This document shows, piece by piece, positions 62,365 to 64,000 of a stretch of DNA of 64,000 nucleotides. The stretch is from NCBI GenBank assembly GCA_030686995.1, contig CM060704.1, positions 114,616,042 to 114,680,041 on the forward strand, in the 5' to 3' direction. The DNA is from Artemisia argyi (taxonomy: Eukaryota > Streptophyta > Magnoliopsida > Asterales > Asteraceae). Under the pieces are notes generated by a model that did no database searches, was not told the DNA's origin, and was given only the letters and a program-made list of their open reading frames with translations. Every line of letters begins with the position of its first letter. Within the stretch, counting starts at the first letter, position 1. A program made the position numbers and the translations under genes.

Positions 62365-62577
62365 GAATTTGACTTTTTGACAACCAAACTTCAAACGGCC
62401 ATAACTTTTGAACCGTAACTCCGTTTTCGACGAATCAGCTATCAAAACGACCGTGAGACAGAGGAGAACGACACGCTAAATTTTTCACCATAAAAACTTG
62501 CATCAACTTACACTAAACACAACTCCTACTTCGTTGAATCGATCCAAGAATCAACTTTATTCATCTACACTTCATCA

Positions 62578-64000
62578 ATGGCAACTCAGCAAGACATTCA
62601 TGCTGCCGGTGCGGAAAACCGACCTCCAATGCTTGAAAAAGGTGGATATCTCCCATGGACAAGCCGCATGCTTCGTTACATCAAAACAAAGCCTGATGGT
62701 AAATTAATGATCAACTCCATTACAAATGGTCCATTCAAGCCACGACAAGTTCAAATTGAAGGTAATCCAAATGCAACACCTCCTACTCAACCATTCGTGC
62801 GTGAACAAACAGAAGCAGATTACACAGAGGAAGACAAGAAGCAGATCGCCGCAGATGATATGGCAATGCATTTAATCCAACTTGGATTACCACGGGAGAT
62901 CTTTGCTGCGGTCGACAGCTGTGAAACTGCTTATGCTATGTGGGAACGTGTTAGGAGGATATGTCATGGAACAGAGATTGGACAACAGGATGTTGAGAAC
63001 AAACTTCTTACTGAATGGGAGAATTTCACATCCACTAAAGGTGAACAGATTGAATCTTACTACACAAGGTTTTGCACTTTGATGAATGAGTTAATCAGAA
63101 ACAAGTTGACACCTCGAACAATTGCAACAAACATCAAATTCATCAATAACCTTCCAGAAGAATGGGGTCGTTATGTTACAATTGTCAATCAAACAAAGGA
63201 TTTACATAAGGTGAACTATGATCAACTCTATGACTTTTTGAAGCAAAACCAAGCTGAGGCTAATGAAGTAAGGAAAGAAAGATTGGCAAAGAATCATGAT
63301 CCTCTCGCATTAATTGCTACTACACCAACACCGCTACCAGTGAACACACAACAACCATCATCATCTTCCACTCACAACTACATGCAACCATCATACATTC
63401 AACAACCAACACCGGTCTACCAACAACAGTTCTACCCACAGCAACAACAACATGTTATTCCACAACAGCAATACCAATAATTCCAAGAACCAGAATTCAC
63501 TGAAAATGATGAAGCTACTGCAGCACTGACCCAAGCGTTTGCTTTTCTGTCAAAGGCATTCCAAGGACGCTATTCTACACCAACAAACAACAACCAAAGG
63601 ATTTCATCGAACACTCGCAATAAGCAGATTGCTTAGCCGAGTTTCAATATGGGCAACGAAGGCCAAATGGTTGGAGTTTATGGGAATCAGCAAGGATATG
63701 CTACTGGAATTAACATGGGGAATCAGAATATGCTGAATACAGGGATTCAGAATGCAGGAAATCAGTATGGTCAATATGCAGGGAATCAGTTGGGTCAGTT
63801 TGTTAGAAATCAGAGGGGTCAGAATGTTGGTAATCAGGCAATGGGTAATCAGAATAGAAATGTTGCAGCTCCAGTAGTTGGAAATTTGGGAAATGTGAAT
63901 CAAGCTAATCCGGTAAAGTGTTTCAACTGTCAGGGTGTAGGTCATATGGCAAGGAACTGTCCTACTAAGCCGAACAAGAAAGACACAGCGTATTTGCAGA
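62578..64000 (+). pseudogene. gag: Copia gag with two in-frame stops, 3' end beyond the window
   Basis: Start MATQQDIHAAGAENRPPMLE at 62578. The capsid region has YLPWTSRMLRYI, AMWERVRRICHGTE and WENFTSTKGEQIESYYTRFC, a UBN2/gag-polypeptide-type domain over about residues 20-220. A Gln/Pro-rich tail (YQQQFYPQQQQH) follows. A TAA at 63478-63480 and a TAG at 63634-63636 interrupt one continuous frame; both are explained by C-to-T change in Gln codons. Beyond them lie GNQ-rich repeats (63650-63880) and the nucleocapsid knuckle CFNCQGVGHMARNC (C-X2-C-X4-H-X4-C) at about 63919-63960. No frameshift is seen up to the edge. Confidence 0.82.

Larger units (their letters stand above)
61136..64000 (+). 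mobile_element. Third LTR retrotransposon (copia-type), 5' part, runs off the window
   Basis: LTR 61136-61532, primer site at 61535, a one-kilobase leader with two repeat arrays, then gag from 62578. The gag type (GYLPWTSRMLRY..., zinc knuckle CFNCQGVGHMARNC) is that of plant copia elements. Protease and pol must lie beyond position 64000. Confidence 0.82.

Overview
This is a stretch of nuclear DNA from a flowering plant. The genes are split by GT-AG introns, AT-rich DNA lies between them, and much of the window is LTR retrotransposon. The Athila-type and copia polyproteins look most like those common in the daisy family (Asteraceae). That placement is an inference from protein resemblance, not something the bases prove.

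Layout. 1-12761: an old Athila-type Ty3/gypsy element. Its left LTR starts before the window. Its gag-pol is broken by several stops and two frameshifts, and its right LTR is about 3.8 kb. 12762-18884: a copia-related element without a readable gag-pol, keeping a right LTR and leader motifs. The Athila element appears to sit inside it. 18912-19079: one exon of a calcium-dependent protein kinase (CDPK) EF-hand region carrying a stop, so the TE nest probably lies in a CDPK intron or pseudogene. 19080-27989: non-coding DNA with tandem duplications, a Tourist-like MITE (21903-22148), remnants of a FAR1/MULE-like zinc-knuckle gene on the minus strand, and many GTGATATCAC-type palindromes. 27990-35850: a nearly intact young copia element with almost identical 711/710-bp LTRs and a gag-pol frame interrupted by one TGA. 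It landed exactly at the end of a MITE (35855-36181).

From 36 kb the window is mostly genic: a SAUR auxin-response gene (36426-36809, +), a NAM-associated/PIF-type pseudogene (38330-38895), a 14-coding-exon AATF/BFR2 ribosome-biogenesis gene (41142-46064, +), an 8-exon CBP60 calmodulin-binding transcription factor gene (49508-52488, +), and a 10-exon importin-alpha gene (53923-58592, -). The last two are convergent. I joined exons by hand, and all three multi-exon genes give uninterrupted proteins of 447, 500 and 535 residues. Four relatives of one MITE family with GGGGTGTTTG-like ends sit in introns of the AATF and importin genes.

61136-64000 is the 5' part of a third retrotransposon (copia type): LTR, primer site, a long leader with two unusual short-motif arrays, and a gag with two in-frame stops. 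It runs off the end of the window.

The genes do not form one pathway; they are ordinary dispersed plant genes. The most interesting unexplained structure is a 28-nt hairpin in the copia leaders. It occurs six times across two elements, with stem changes that keep base pairing while the loop stays fixed.
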